Below are positions 1 through 9,941 of a stretch of DNA of 64,000 nucleotides, piece after piece. A program made the translations under genes and the position numbers. Numbering within the stretch: the first letter of the stretch is position 1; each line of letters opens with the position of its first letter. Below the pieces are notes generated by a model. The model was not told the origin of the DNA. It saw only the letters and a list, made by a program, of their open reading frames with translations, and did not search any database. The stretch covers positions 1 to 64,000 of the forward strand of contig JAIWNE010000007.1 of the NCBI GenBank assembly GCA_025331445.1, read 5' to 3'. This DNA comes from Blakeslea trispora. Its lineage: Eukaryota > Mucoromycota > Mucoromycetes > Mucorales > Choanephoraceae.

Positions 1-69
1 ACATCTTTTCTTCTGGACAAATCTACATCGACAATACAAACATTCCGTTAGACAAAAGACTATCTTATA

Positions 70-439
70 TGTTGTATCTATCATACAACATGGCATAATT
101 CATCCCATACGTACCAATAAAATAGCTGGATCAATGTAGCTGATGTAATCTACTCAGAATGTCAAGGGTTCAATCACTGACATTCGATTACAAAATAATT
201 CATGCAGATTTTGACATGGCTTCATTACACTGTCTTTGATTAAACGTAATAGCTAGTCAACTATTCTAATGCAAAGCCCAGTTATTGTATCAAACCCTTA
301 TACTCGTACTTTCAATCTGACACAGATATTCTAGTATAAATAAGCTATTATTCTACACTCAATAAACAGTATCTTTTTGGCTAATTTCAATCTACTATTG
401 TATTTCTGTACACTGACAAATCATTATACACTTCATACA
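70..439 (+). repeat. LTR-like sequence inside CACTA copy I
   Basis: The stretch starts TGTTGTAT and ends CATACA, the TG...CA pattern of an LTR, and holds a TATA-like AGTATAAATAAG near 331 and AATAAAC near 362. It interrupts the accessory gene just after a GTATGC donor-like site at about 455. No clear 5-bp duplication was found, so the left boundary is uncertain; bases 1-69 are unassigned. It could be a solo LTR or the end of an element running off the window. Confidence 0.4.
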
Positions 440-442
440 AGC

Positions 443-1097
443 TTAGCATACCAATGATTTGCGACATCTAAACAATCCTTGCCGACTTAATGCCTCTTGA
501 TCGTTTGCAGACAGAGCTGCTTTGGCGTTTCTGGCCTTTTGATAGTTGTATTGGTTTGACAACAATCTTTTAATGAACTTTGTAGCTTCGCTACTAGGCC
601 AAACATATCCTCGCATAAGCTCACGGTAGGCTCCGTCGGTCAAGGTCTTGCTGATTATTTGTCTGACATATTCGCCATTTGTCTCACCTGTCATGAGTTT
701 CTCTTCCACATCCCAAGTAGAGGTACCCATCACAGTTATTTGGTGATTAAAGACCATGCTCTGGAATGATGGTTAGAAGGCAAATTGTCAAATATGATGG
801 ATTAATACTTACACGAACTTGTTCCAACTCCATTTTGGATCCAGGAAAGCTAAAGTTTGTTTCCTTTGTTGACTTATTGTTGAGCTTGGCCTTGAGCTCT
901 TCATGCTCAACTGACAAGTGGTTGAGCTGGACCTGTTGCTCCCCAAATGATCTTCTCATTTCTTCAAGGTCTTTTACTGTTTCCTCAAGCTTGCGCTCCA
1001 ATGCAGAGGTGGTTGATCGTGGAGTAGGAGGTCGACGAGAAGAACTGGTACCAACGGTAGGGATTGATCTGTTGTTGTTGTTAGCAGTGTAAGACAT
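443..1097 (-). pseudogene. Accessory coiled-coil gene of CACTA copy I, 3' end lost
   Basis: Two exons survive. Exon 1 begins at the ATG at 1097 (MSYTANNNNRS) and encodes a Ser/Thr/Pro-rich leader followed by a coiled coil (ERKLEETVKDLEEMRRSF and on) and the signature FPGSKMELEQVR. An intron starting GTAAGT at about 813 ends near 757. Exon 2 carries WDVEEKLMTGETNGEYVRQI and the module VWPSSEATKFIKRLLSNQY. The same order of modules occurs in the genes at 7195-8857 and 55540-56691, so this is a real family. The remaining exons are missing where an LTR-like sequence begins. The function is unknown. Position and partner suggest a DNA-binding helper of the transposase, which is inference. Confidence 0.7.
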
Positions 1098-1158
1098 CTT
1101 GATATTATTCTGCTATAATTAGAACGGATGGTGTAAGTAAAGCTAGCATCTTGAGAGT

Positions 1159-1166
1159 CTTTTATA
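1159..1166 (-). promoter_or_regulatory. TATA box of accessory gene, copy I
   Basis: Minus strand TATAAAAG, 62 bp before the ATG at 1097. The same box stands 61 bp before the start in copy II and 64 bp in copy III. Confidence 0.5.
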
Positions 1167-1302
1167 CTTGCAAAATTTGGTATTCTAACTTTGATTTAGG
1201 TGATACAACTGGAGTACAAATAGCAAAAAAAAACCAATTAAATTTCAAACAAGTCGTCGTTTCCTTATCTTTCTCTTTTTCTCTCTTTTTCCACACTTAT
1301 TA

Positions 1303-1790
1303 ATGGTTCGCAGTAAGTATTCTTTTACTAAAAGAAAAGTAGTCATAATATTAATAGTAATTAGTATATTTGGTATAGTAATATCAAACAACAAGCTAAT
1401 TTTGTTTATCGCTATGTTGGGTTAAAGGGTAAGCAGTAGCACTTCTGTTTAAACTAGTTTATTAATACAATTTTTGTAGTTTCAGGTGCTTATTTGGCTT
1501 GGCTTGAAGATCTCTACAAAGGAATGAGAACGTCTATTACTGTTGTTCTGTAAGTTAATAACCATATATGCTTATATTGTTACTAGTTTTAAACTAAACT
1601 TGCTTATTAGATATTCTATCTTGTAGGTTCGTTGCAAGTACTGAACCCTTTCAAGACAAGGTATAGTTTTTTATTATTTGTATAAATTACTAGTTTTAAC
1701 AAGTAATTTTATTATTTCATTACTATAGCTACTTGCTCTCTATCTCTACTTTTTCCGCAGTGCGTCTATCTTTTTACGTCTGAAATAAAG
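1303..1790 (+). other. Possible small spliced gene (ORF4) of CACTA copy I
   Basis: Reading divergently from the accessory gene, a possible ATG at 1303 is followed at once by a GTAAGT donor. A later exon near 1482-1550 reads VSGAYLAWLEDLYKGMRTSI between a TTTTTGTAG acceptor and a GTAAGTTA donor. The exon's position, splice signals and reading frame recur at 57115-57180 (VIDGYLLYPKDVSKGLKTSI) and partly at 9267 (VITSYLALLK). Further short exons may follow near 1627 and 1730. First exons do not join in a consistent phase between copies, so the model is tentative. Confidence 0.3.
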
Positions 1791-2204
1791 GAGCTGCGTA
1801 TACTGGTCCAAATGATAGGTGCAAAGGTAAGTGCAATATGTAGACGCTTCACTACCCATGGGAAAGTTGCGTATGGGAACCTAGTACATCCAATATCAAG
1901 CAAGCCAATGATATGGAAGGATAAGCAAACGTTTTCCGTATTCTATTTTTACCAAATATCAAATATAAAAAAAAAATACACTAGCCAATTATGAAAAGCA
2001 ATATATACCAAATAAAGAACACATCTTTAAAATATAATCAAATGAAAAAGCAGTATTATTGAAAATGAGTGTAATAATGTAACCTGAAGAGCCTATAAGA
2101 ATCTAAAACGCAAATACCAAAGGTCATTTTAAGCCAATGATAGAGAGCACGTATTGATGAAAAGAGCGAATAGGATCAAAGGATTGCCATGAAATATATG
2201 ATGA

Positions 2205-2552
2205 AGAGGTCTTAAACTTGTGTTTTTCACCTGCTTTAAGAAACACAAGTTTGACGCAGGATTAGGGCTTAAATCAGAAATGCAAGTTTAATGCCATGTT
2301 TGTCACCTAATTCAACTTCACAAGTTTGATACCATGTTTGTAACCTAAATCAACAATAAAAATTTAATGCCAAGTTGAGCCTTAAACTTGTGTTTTTTTT
2401 GCCTGCTTAAAAAAACAAGTTTAGCGCAGATATAGGGCCTAAACAAGTTACATTTGTTAAATACTAGGTGTGTCACCTAATTCAACTTCACAAGTTTAGC
2501 GCAGATTTAGGCCCTATATCTGCGCTAAACTTGTGTTTTTTTTTCTGTAGTG
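2205..2552. repeat. Right terminal region of CACTA copy I with subterminal repeats
   Basis: The motif AAACTTGTG or its reverse CACAAGTTT occurs about eight times in both orientations, several with the extension TTTAGCGCAG or TTTGACGCAGG. The region ends in CTGTAGTG, the reverse complement of CACTACAG. Short subterminal repeats next to CACTA ends are typical of EnSpm/CACTA elements, where they bind element-encoded proteins. The block 2140-2205 is similar to 57715-57766 of copy III, which supports the boundary. Confidence 0.65.
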
Positions 2553-2574
2553 GGCACTACAGGGAAATGAAATT

Positions 2575-2629
2575 TGACCCCTTTAACCGACTAAATTTTT
2601 TGTCGGTTTTATGTCGGTTAAAGGGGTCA
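2575..2629. repeat. Subterminal hairpin of CACTA copy II
   Basis: TGACCCCTTTAACCGAC at 2575 is repeated inverted as GTCGGTTAAAGGGGTCA ending at 2629, with another GTCGGTT in the loop. It lies 20 bases inside the element end. Confidence 0.7.
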
Positions 2630-3385
2630 TTTTAAGCAGTAAAATGTATTTTTATGAAAATGGTCGAAACTGAATGAAATTTGACGCAGTAATGTCTGTA
2701 ACTATATAGAATATATCCATGTAAGAAGATTGTTGTTTTTACTATCATTTTCTATGCGTTTAGAAGCATTCAATTTGAACATTTTTCGACTCTAATTTAA
2801 GAACCGCCATTTTTAACAAAATCCAGTTTTTTTATTGTGACCACTTTAAATTTTTTTTTAAAAAAAGATGTTGATACTTTTAACCAATAAAAAGGCATTT
2901 AATTTTCTAAATCGCTTCGCATTCTGATTTAAACAGCGCGCAGCTGAGCTTCAACAATATTTTTGATTCATGACAAATTAGGAAGGCATTATGTCTAAAA
3001 TAAGAGCAGAAGGAATGATTAGAACAGCTTACAAATTACTGGTATAGCTTCGGAAGTGTTGATATGCATATTTAACTGAATAAAAAATCAAGCAGTATCG
3101 ACGGATGTCAAGCTTTGAATATGTCTTGCTTTAATAATTGTTGACAGAAAGGAACCAAACATTGAAGAAGAATATTCATTAGCCAAAAACAATGCTTCCG
3201 ATCATGAATTCTAAGCAAAAAGACTTTTGATTTGTCTACATTCAAGGAACAAATGAAATTCTGTGCAATCCTCTTGATAGTAACAAAGTGGTGGCAGTTC
3301 AAACAAAAGAAAAAGATATAAAAGACAAGCAGAAAAATAAAATAAAGCTACTATCCATCTCACTTTCTATTTGATTTACCTTAAA

Positions 3386-5774
3386 ATGCCTTCTATGCCT
3401 ACTAGAAACACTTTGATCTACTGTTTTTGTGACATCTGCAAACACAGACCTGAAGAGGCCAAGTTTATCAAGCCTTCTACCCATCGTTCTCATAAAATTC
3501 ACAACAAGTATGACAAGATGCCCTATCAACAATGGCTTGAAATCAATAGTAAGTGATCTATCTCTGATCCAGCCCATTCACATTTAATTCTAATTCTTTA
3601 CCTCTCAATCCATAGAGAACTCAATCAACAGACGTACTCCTCATTTCCTTAATCCAACAACTGAGTTGGCTGAACAACCATCAAACTCTGGTAAATTTGT
3701 TAAACTGTGATGTCTGCATAAAGAGAAAGAACTGACAAAATTATTTTCAATAGATCCAATGCAAATCGATGAAGTTGAAGAACCTGTCAATGCTTCTACT
3801 GTGCTGAGCCTGTAACTGAAACTGAGCCTGAGCCTGAGTCTGAGCCTGCAACTCCAACTGAGTCCGAGCCTGAGTCTGCTACACCTTCTGAATTTGATCT
3901 TCTATGTAAGTAGTTCTATAACAGCTGTTTTAGTACAAGTAGTCTAATACCAACTCGTATCTTTTCTCAACTTAGCTGATAAACTTCCTCGAAGCCCTTC
4001 TTCTAAGATCCTCTTTCAGCTGGTTACTGACATGTTTAACAACAGCACTCCTCGCCACCAATCGAAAAGTACATGGAAGATCTTAACCGTCTGTTGGAAA
4101 TCCAAAACGATGTATTCCGCTTTCCAAGAACATTGGCAACGTTCTTGAAAAGAAGCCAGCTTTTCAAACTGAGTAATGATGGTATTAAGTACTATAATGT
4201 TTGTACCAGCTGTCACCATCTCTACGAACAAAAGAACCAGCCTGGAGGCGAGGATATTGTTTGCAATCAAGACTTACAAAATGCAGTATTCAAGCCAAAT
4301 AAGTCTGGAAGATACTGTACAGGCAAAGTGTATGACTACGATTACACGAGAGAGGTTGCAATACTTGTGCCTCAAAAAGAGTATCCATACTGCTCAATCA
4401 TTTCCACACTCAAAAAATTCTTTCTGCGCCAAGGTTTTGCTGACCAGATCAACGAATGGAGAAGACGTGAGACTGTTCCTGGCTACATGCTTGACATTTA
4501 CGATGGTACTGGTTTCGCTGAGTTCAAGGCACTTCCAAACGATCCTCTTCCTTTTGCTTTCCTCGGTGACTACAACCTGCTTCTCACTCTGAACATTGAC
4601 TGGTTTGGTCCATTTAGTGCCCATTATAGTGTAGGGTGTATATACCTCACTATACAGAACTTACCTAAAGCCAACGGCCGTGACCTCAAGAAGAATATGG
4701 TACTCGTGGGAGTCATCCCTGGTCCTCAAGAACCTCCAACCACTGCATTCAATCATTACCTGAAGCCATTGGTGGATGAGTTGCTCGTGTTGTTGCATGG
4801 TGTGGAGATGAGATGGTAATGAAAGATGGCTCGGTTGTAAGAACAACGTAAGGGCGTGCCTGGCTACAATCTGCTCGGATCTTCCAGCAACAAAAAAACT
4901 AGCAAGTAGTATGTCCTTCAATAGTAATTTCGGTTGTCACTTGTGCCATACGCAGTTTCCTCGTTTTGCAGGACCTGGCAACCAAAGAAACTATTGCAAC
5001 TGGAATTGTGACACTTGGAGAAGAAGAACCAATGAGGAAACAAGGGCTAGCTCTCGTGCTTGGAAGAAGGCTGACACAGCAAAGAAAAGAAAGGAGTTAG
5101 AGCAAGCAAGTGGTGTTCGTTTTTCGGTGCTTTTCAAGTTGCCTTACTTCTCCTACGACCTGTTGGCTATTGAGCCTATGCACGTTCTATACTTGGGTGC
5201 TGCCAAAACTTCTCTGATTAAAATGATGCCGGAAGATGCTTATCTGAAGGTTCAACAAATCATGCAATATCATATGGATTTTAATCCCCAAGCTCCTGGC
5301 AATCCTATGTCAAAAAAAATTACTAAAACTGGGTTCCCATATGTCAAAGCAGTCGAATTTAAAGATTTCATGACCTCTATGGCCCATGCTCTCCTTTGTC
5401 CTCCCGCTCTTGATGCCTCTGTTTACATGCACATGATGGAGTTGATCCATGCTCTCCGAATTCTAGATTCTGGTGTTATAAAAATTGCTGATATTGATGT
5501 AGTTCACACTCATCTCTTAAACTTTGCCAAAAAATATGAACAAGCCTACGGCTCTGAATCTGTTCCGCCCAATTTTCATTTTATGCTGCATCTCCGCGAT
5601 TGCATGCGCAAATGGGGTCCAGTCTCTTGCTTTTGGGCGTTTAACTTCGAAAGAAACAATTTCTTTCTTAAAAATGTAAAAACAAGTCACAAGCATGGTT
5701 TCGAGAAAACATACATGCGTAAAATGCAAGCAATAATCTTCTCTAACGATGCCTGGCATCACCTCCTTAGATGA
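3386..5774 (+). pseudogene. Tnp2-type transposase of copy II, frameshifted
   Basis: Exon 1 from ATG 3386 carries a Cys-rich start (YCFCDICKHRP). Introns with GTAAGT or GTAAAT donors lie near 3551, 3690 and 3905, and an acidic Glu-Pro repeat sits at 3820-3895. The core (4073-4819) shows a CTSCHHLYE zinc motif, FFLRQGFADQINEWRRR, LLLTLNIDWFGPF, SVGCIYLTIQNLP and GVIPGPQEPPTT, the layout of the Tnp2 family of CACTA transposases that cut and paste the element. The 4911-5774 part holds a CHLCHTQFPRF zinc motif and IEPMHVLYLG. Frameshifts lie near 3810, 4050, 4815 and 4850, so it is dead. The separate ORF2 downstream supplies the C-terminal region seen fused in the copy at 62673-64000. Confidence 0.75.
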
Positions 5775-6159
5775 ACTCTCCTAATTGCTTCATTTTTTTA
5801 TTGTTATTATCGATCTACATATACTTATCAATATCATTAAAAAAATTTTAGAATAAAAACAAAAAAACTTAACATATTTGCTTACATTATTATCACGTTT
5901 ATTTTCTACTGCCTATGCATACCAAGTTTATGGTTGATTTACAACGCGTAGTTTATGGTTTGTCATGCCTATTGAAGATGCAACATTAAAGAAAAGCTAA
6001 TACATAAAAAAAGAAACCAAAAAAATCAAAAGAAACTAGACTAAAACTAAACTTCTGCTCCAAATTTAAACAGAGCGTGATACGTTCTTACCATTTTTGG
6101 TTTATATTTTGTTTGTTAAAATTGTCTTTTGCCTGTAACGTAACAGTGTTGGCATAATG

Positions 6160-6309
6160 TTATACACCAATAACTGTGAGATCTGGAAATCTACCAATAG
6201 CTTTCAGCCCTATCTCAATCGCATCAGTTAAAGTTTTGTAGTTTTTCGAATGGTAGTGCCAAAAGAGGGTTGTGTCACCATGCTGATAATCAATTGATAG
6301 TATCCAACT
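6160..6309 (-). other. Possible antisense last exon, unknown gene
   Basis: About 47 codons are open on the minus strand after a TTTAG acceptor-like site. They read SIDYQHGDTTLFWHYHSKN followed by YKTLTDAIEIGLKAIGRF and end at TAA 6160-6162. The composition looks like real protein, but no upstream exon was found because ORF2 lies there on the other strand. I do not recognise the family. The rest of 5775-6394 shows nothing else. Confidence 0.3.
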
Positions 6310-6394
6310 AAATCAAGACATTTAGAGCATCAATCATATTCATTTGTTTTTTATTAGAAATACTTTTCTTTTATATATATCAAACAACTACGAA

Positions 6395-7138
6395 ATGAAC
6401 CAAACTACAGAAAACAACAACAACAATATCATTCAAACAAGTGAGGATTTGTTGCAAGATCAGGGTATCATAGAACCTGGTATTCCTTATTCATTAGGTG
6501 ACATGATCAAGTACTCACAAAAAGGTGGAAATCCTATGGGCTTTGAATCCATGACCAGGGACGGTAGAGTGCCTCTCACTTGGGCCCGAGGGGCTCCTAA
6601 GCACTTGAAACCAGAACACTTTCAATGTTTGGTTGAATATTACGGAAGACAATACAGTATACCGATTGTCGTTATCAACAATGTCAAAAAATTCAAAAAG
6701 ATTGATGTGCTTGGATCCACTTACAGTTCTAGACTAACAGGAAGCAATGTAGGCGTCGATTTCAATGCCTTTCGCCAGGATGATTTCGAAAACGATGATT
6801 TAGAAGGTGTCAATATTACAGACACTACCGAGCATCTGCGTGCTGGATCAGTCGATTACTTTTTTTGTCATCAGGCACAGTTTACTGATAGCAATGGCAA
6901 AACATGCTACTTGAACCATTACTTTGCTTTCGTTCACTGGCTCAAGAATCCTCGTACCGGTAAAGAAGATTTATCTCAGTACACTGGACCTTATATGCGT
7001 CCTTTTCGGTGTGAATACGAAAATGTTAGTTCATATTCAATTTTGCCAGTACAAAAAATGAATTCACTAGTTCACATGTTGAATACACCTTTCACAGATA
7101 TCACTGTCGTTGTTGATTTACCAAATAAAATTATGTAA
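6395..7138 (+). CDS. ORF2: separate C-terminal transposase domain, copy II
   Basis: ATG 6395 (MNQTTENNNNN) follows a TATATATAT stretch at about 6373. The reading frame stays open further upstream, but this ATG matches the start position in copy III (54758). The protein is about 247 residues. Its segment VLGSTYSSRLTG, then HLRAGSVDYFFCH and HYFAFVHWLKNP, aligns in order with the C-terminus of the transposase at 62673-63626 (ILGNKFNSIEAS, LRYCQVHS, HTLAYVKWFNK). It therefore appears to be the transposase tail encoded as its own gene. It ends 57 bp from the convergent accessory gene. It is intact here and frameshifted in copy III. Confidence 0.6.
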   Translation: MNQTTENNNNNIIQTSEDLLQDQGIIEPGIPYSLGDMIKYSQKGGNPMGFESMTRDGRVPLTWARGAPKHLKPEHFQCLVEYYGRQYSIPIVVINNVKKFKKIDVLGSTYSSRLTGSNVGVDFNAFRQDDFENDDLEGVNITDTTEHLRAGSVDYFFCHQAQFTDSNGKTCYLNHYFAFVHWLKNPRTGKEDLSQYTGPYMRPFRCEYENVSSYSILPVQKMNSLVHMLNTPFTDITVVVDLPNKIM

Positions 7139-7194
7139 CAAACAAAGGATGATTTTTTTTACAAAGTATTTATTACAACAGATTTAAGAAAAGG

Positions 7195-8857
7195 CTTAAA
7201 CAGAATTATTATCAATAACCCATGTTGGCAAAGCAGCAAGTGTTTCAGAAGTCATGGTGTGTGAATCCTTCCGAATTCTTGAACCAATCTTGGTAGGTAT
7301 AAATCGACGGTTTCTGGCTTTTGTGTTGGCGTTGCGAATTGCATCCAACTCATCAAAAAACTGGTCACACTATTTAAGCAAATTAGTTATTATATTCACA
7401 ATAGTTTGCTGTGGTCTACTAACCTTTTCTGTTCTGTATTTTGGAGTCTTTCTTAGTCTTACTTCTTCACCGTCAGCATCTAACTCATCCTCTTGGTCTG
7501 AAATCATTTCTGGAACGAGTACTGAAGTGCACTCGGCATCCGTTCCATAGTAACTTTGAAGGCGATGCTTGAAATTGCTGTACGTGTTTCTTCTTCTCTT
7601 CAAGATCTATTTATCGAAATATTGTTGTTAGCGATTGCGAAACTTGAGAACTTGTAATCAAAATATCTTACTTGTGATTTGCGAGTCGCATAACTATTCT
7701 TTCTTTGCATTTCTTCTCTAGCTTCTTCTGGCAAATCCTTCTTCTTTTTTTCGTCACGAAGGCTGTTGAAGCGTTTGCCAAGGACATACTTGACAAAGTT
7801 TGCTCTGTCTGTAGAGCTCCAGACTTTATCACGAATGTAATGATTATGGGTTAGTGAATAAAGGAAAAACAAGAAAGTACTTTGATAATCTCTTTATTCT
7901 TTAAAAGTGGAATAATGTTTCTAAACTAAATAATACAGTGGTTTTTATACAATTTCTAAAGTCTGTGTCTACTCGAATGTGAATGGATTTTACTAATCCT
8001 TATTCTCATAAAATATAAGGGAAATAATCTTTATATGACGGTTGAGGTCTTCTTCCAGTGTTCTACCATTGTCCTGTATTTTTACCGTTCCTGAATACAG
8101 TTGGATTAGGACTTTAAATCTGGGATGGCTTGATTTGGAACTTGTGTAATTTTCTCTGTCCTTTTTCTTCTGAGTAAGCATTTACTGCTTACTGTGTCTT
8201 ATGTGTATATGAGCTTTCACTCTTTACATTATGTTGGGCTTCTATTAGTTTGAGTTGTATATCGTATTTTAAATAAACAATTCTTTTATTTGATATCATT
8301 TTCAGTATCTACTTTTATTTATCATATGGTAAAATCACCACAACGAAGAATAATAAAGTACGTGTGATGTACTTCAAAATTGCTGATGATTGTCTTCACT
8401 TTTTGTCCATTGTAAGGACCATTGATTAGTGTCTCATCTAGTCTCCAGCCATCTTCGCCGAGCTGTTCTCTTTCAATATCGATTATAAGACACTAAATAG
8501 AAACGATGAGTAAAGCCGAAAGAATAGATTATGAATAGTACTAACACGGAGTATCTTTAAATCGTCTTTAGTGCCAGGGAATCGAAACTTGGTATTATTG
8601 GCAGTCGAGTTGGTAGTAAATTTCTCATTCAAGTCACTCAGCTGGCGAGATAGCTGGTTGTTCTTGGCCTCGACACTTTGAAGCTGCTGATTGGTGTTAG
8701 CAAGGGCTCGCTTCAACTCTTGTACTTCTCTGTTGATTGCCGTGTTGTTCTGGCGAGGAGTAGAGACAGTACCGCTGATGCTGACAGCGTTAGGTACAGG
8801 AATGGGAACAGCAACGGCATTAGCGTTGGTGTTGTTGGAAGTGGTAGTGTGAAACAT
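7195..8857 (-). pseudogene. Accessory coiled-coil gene of copy II, split by a solo LTR
   Basis: Start ATG 8857 (MFHTTTSNNTNAN) is shared with the copy at 56691 (MFHTTTTNNN). Exon 1 holds a coiled coil (NREVQELKRALANTNQQLQ) and FRFPGTKDDLKILR before a GTTAGT donor. Then follow LGEDGWRLDETLINGPYNG and, after the LTR at 7836-8342, RDKVWSSTDRANFVKYVLGK, a basic region, CTSVLVPEMISDQEDE, and a last exon with CDQFFDELDAIRNANTKARN ending at TAA 7195-7197. Removing the LTR and one TTCGT duplication rejoins the frame. The family is conserved in all four CACTA-type copies here; a TNPA-like DNA-binding role is inferred. Confidence 0.65.
7836..8342 (-). mobile_element. Solo LTR, 507 bp, in accessory gene of copy II
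   Basis: On the minus strand it runs from TGTGGTGATTTT to AATCATTACA. It is flanked by the perfect 5-bp duplication ACGAA (7831-7835 and 8343-8347). No internal coding part is present, so it is a product of LTR-LTR recombination. Confidence 0.85.
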
Positions 8858-8917
8858 GTTTGAATTATATAGAAATGATGATAAAGACAATCAACAAAAT
8901 GAAATCAGGCACAAAGT

Positions 8918-8925
8918 CTTTTATA
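8918..8925 (-). promoter_or_regulatory. TATA box of accessory gene, copy II
   Basis: Minus strand TATAAAAG, 61 bp before ATG 8857, matching copies I and III. Confidence 0.5.
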
Positions 8926-9093
8926 CTGTCAGCATTAGATACTTTGATTTGAATTGATCTGACACAATCGGAATTTGAATGAAACATGGTTTAAACACCA
9001 AGTGGCTTAGGACAAAACATTTAAATCGTTAAAAACCAATTAAAATTTTTTTAGTTTCTTTTTCCTTTCGTTCTTTCTTTAAACTATTTATTA

Positions 9094-9303
9094 GTGGCTC
9101 ATGGTATGTATCTATTACTAAAAATAAAAAAGAAAACAATTATTAATATGAATTACTGTATAGTATTATCGTGCAAGTACCAAGTTTTCGTTCCTGTTAC
9201 TTTTCGCAAAAAGGTAAATGATAGAATCTTCTCATTGAAACGAAGCTAACGCTTTTCTTTTGATAGTCATAACTAGTTACCTTGCCCTTCTTAAAGTGTG
9301 TGT
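9094..9303 (+). other. Remnant of possible ORF4, copy II
   Basis: GCTCATGGTATGTATC at 9097 resembles 56945 of copy III. An exon-like segment after GTATAG reads YYRASTKFSFLLLFAK, and VITSYLALLK follows near 9266. It is cut at 9303 by retroelement A. Confidence 0.25.
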
Positions 9304-9714
9304 TGTTATAATCCAATAAATCACAATGAAATAAATCCAAGGAGTTAACCAGACTAAAGATTATGTTTTATTTACTTCAAAATTGATGTGCTATTTATAC
9401 TTTTCATGAAGATGATATTTCAACTGAGATTGTAAAACTTTTCTAGAGGCTTGTAGATGATTATGATAATAACAACGAATCGGATGAGAGATGAATGATG
9501 ACAGTCTTGTAAAGAAGAACTACTAAAATAGAATGATTGGCCATCTGTACCTTAAACCCAGTAACTGGTAAATTATTGGCAAGATGTCAGTCCTGACCTT
9601 GAATGAAGGTTTATCCGAATTGAATGTCAAATGAAACAAGCTGAAGTCGAATCAGAGAATGGTTGTGGATTCATAAGTGGCTAAATACTTGATCCGTACT
9701 GTATGAATACAACA
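9304..9714 (-). repeat. 3' LTR of chromovirus A
   Basis: 411 bp, TGTTATAATCC to GAATACAACA on the + strand. It is nearly the same as 16833-16919 joined to 17354-17677. Confidence 0.85.
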
Positions 9715-9941
9715 TAGCCCCCTTCCAGACGAAAGCGTGATTGCTTTGACTGATAATGTAAACTTCATTTGTTCTAAAGATTCATGTAGCCCAAAAGTTC
9801 AATGTAGTTGTTTGAAAGTAAACATCATAATTTATGCGTTAATGCATATCTGTCAGTTGTAAGATACTCCGATAAAAACCTAATCAAAACCCAGTGGGAA
9901 AAAGTGTATAGGAAAAGGAATGTATCCGTTTGACTCAATTC

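Larger units (their letters stand above)
2555..9303 (+). mobile_element. CACTA/Tnp2-like DNA transposon copy II, right end lost
   Basis: It starts CACTACAGGGAAA at 2555, only two bases after the end of copy I. It holds a Tnp2-type transposase, a separate ORF2 and a convergent accessory gene, the same plan as 51913-58006. The right part is cut at 9303, where retroelement A begins. All but ORF2 show frameshifts or insertions, so the copy is not autonomous. Bases 2640-3385 hold no gene I can recognise. Confidence 0.7.

Noticed and set aside
1812..1994. 60-codon ORF right of possible ORF4
   Set aside because: No counterpart in copy III and it ends in an A-run; probably chance.
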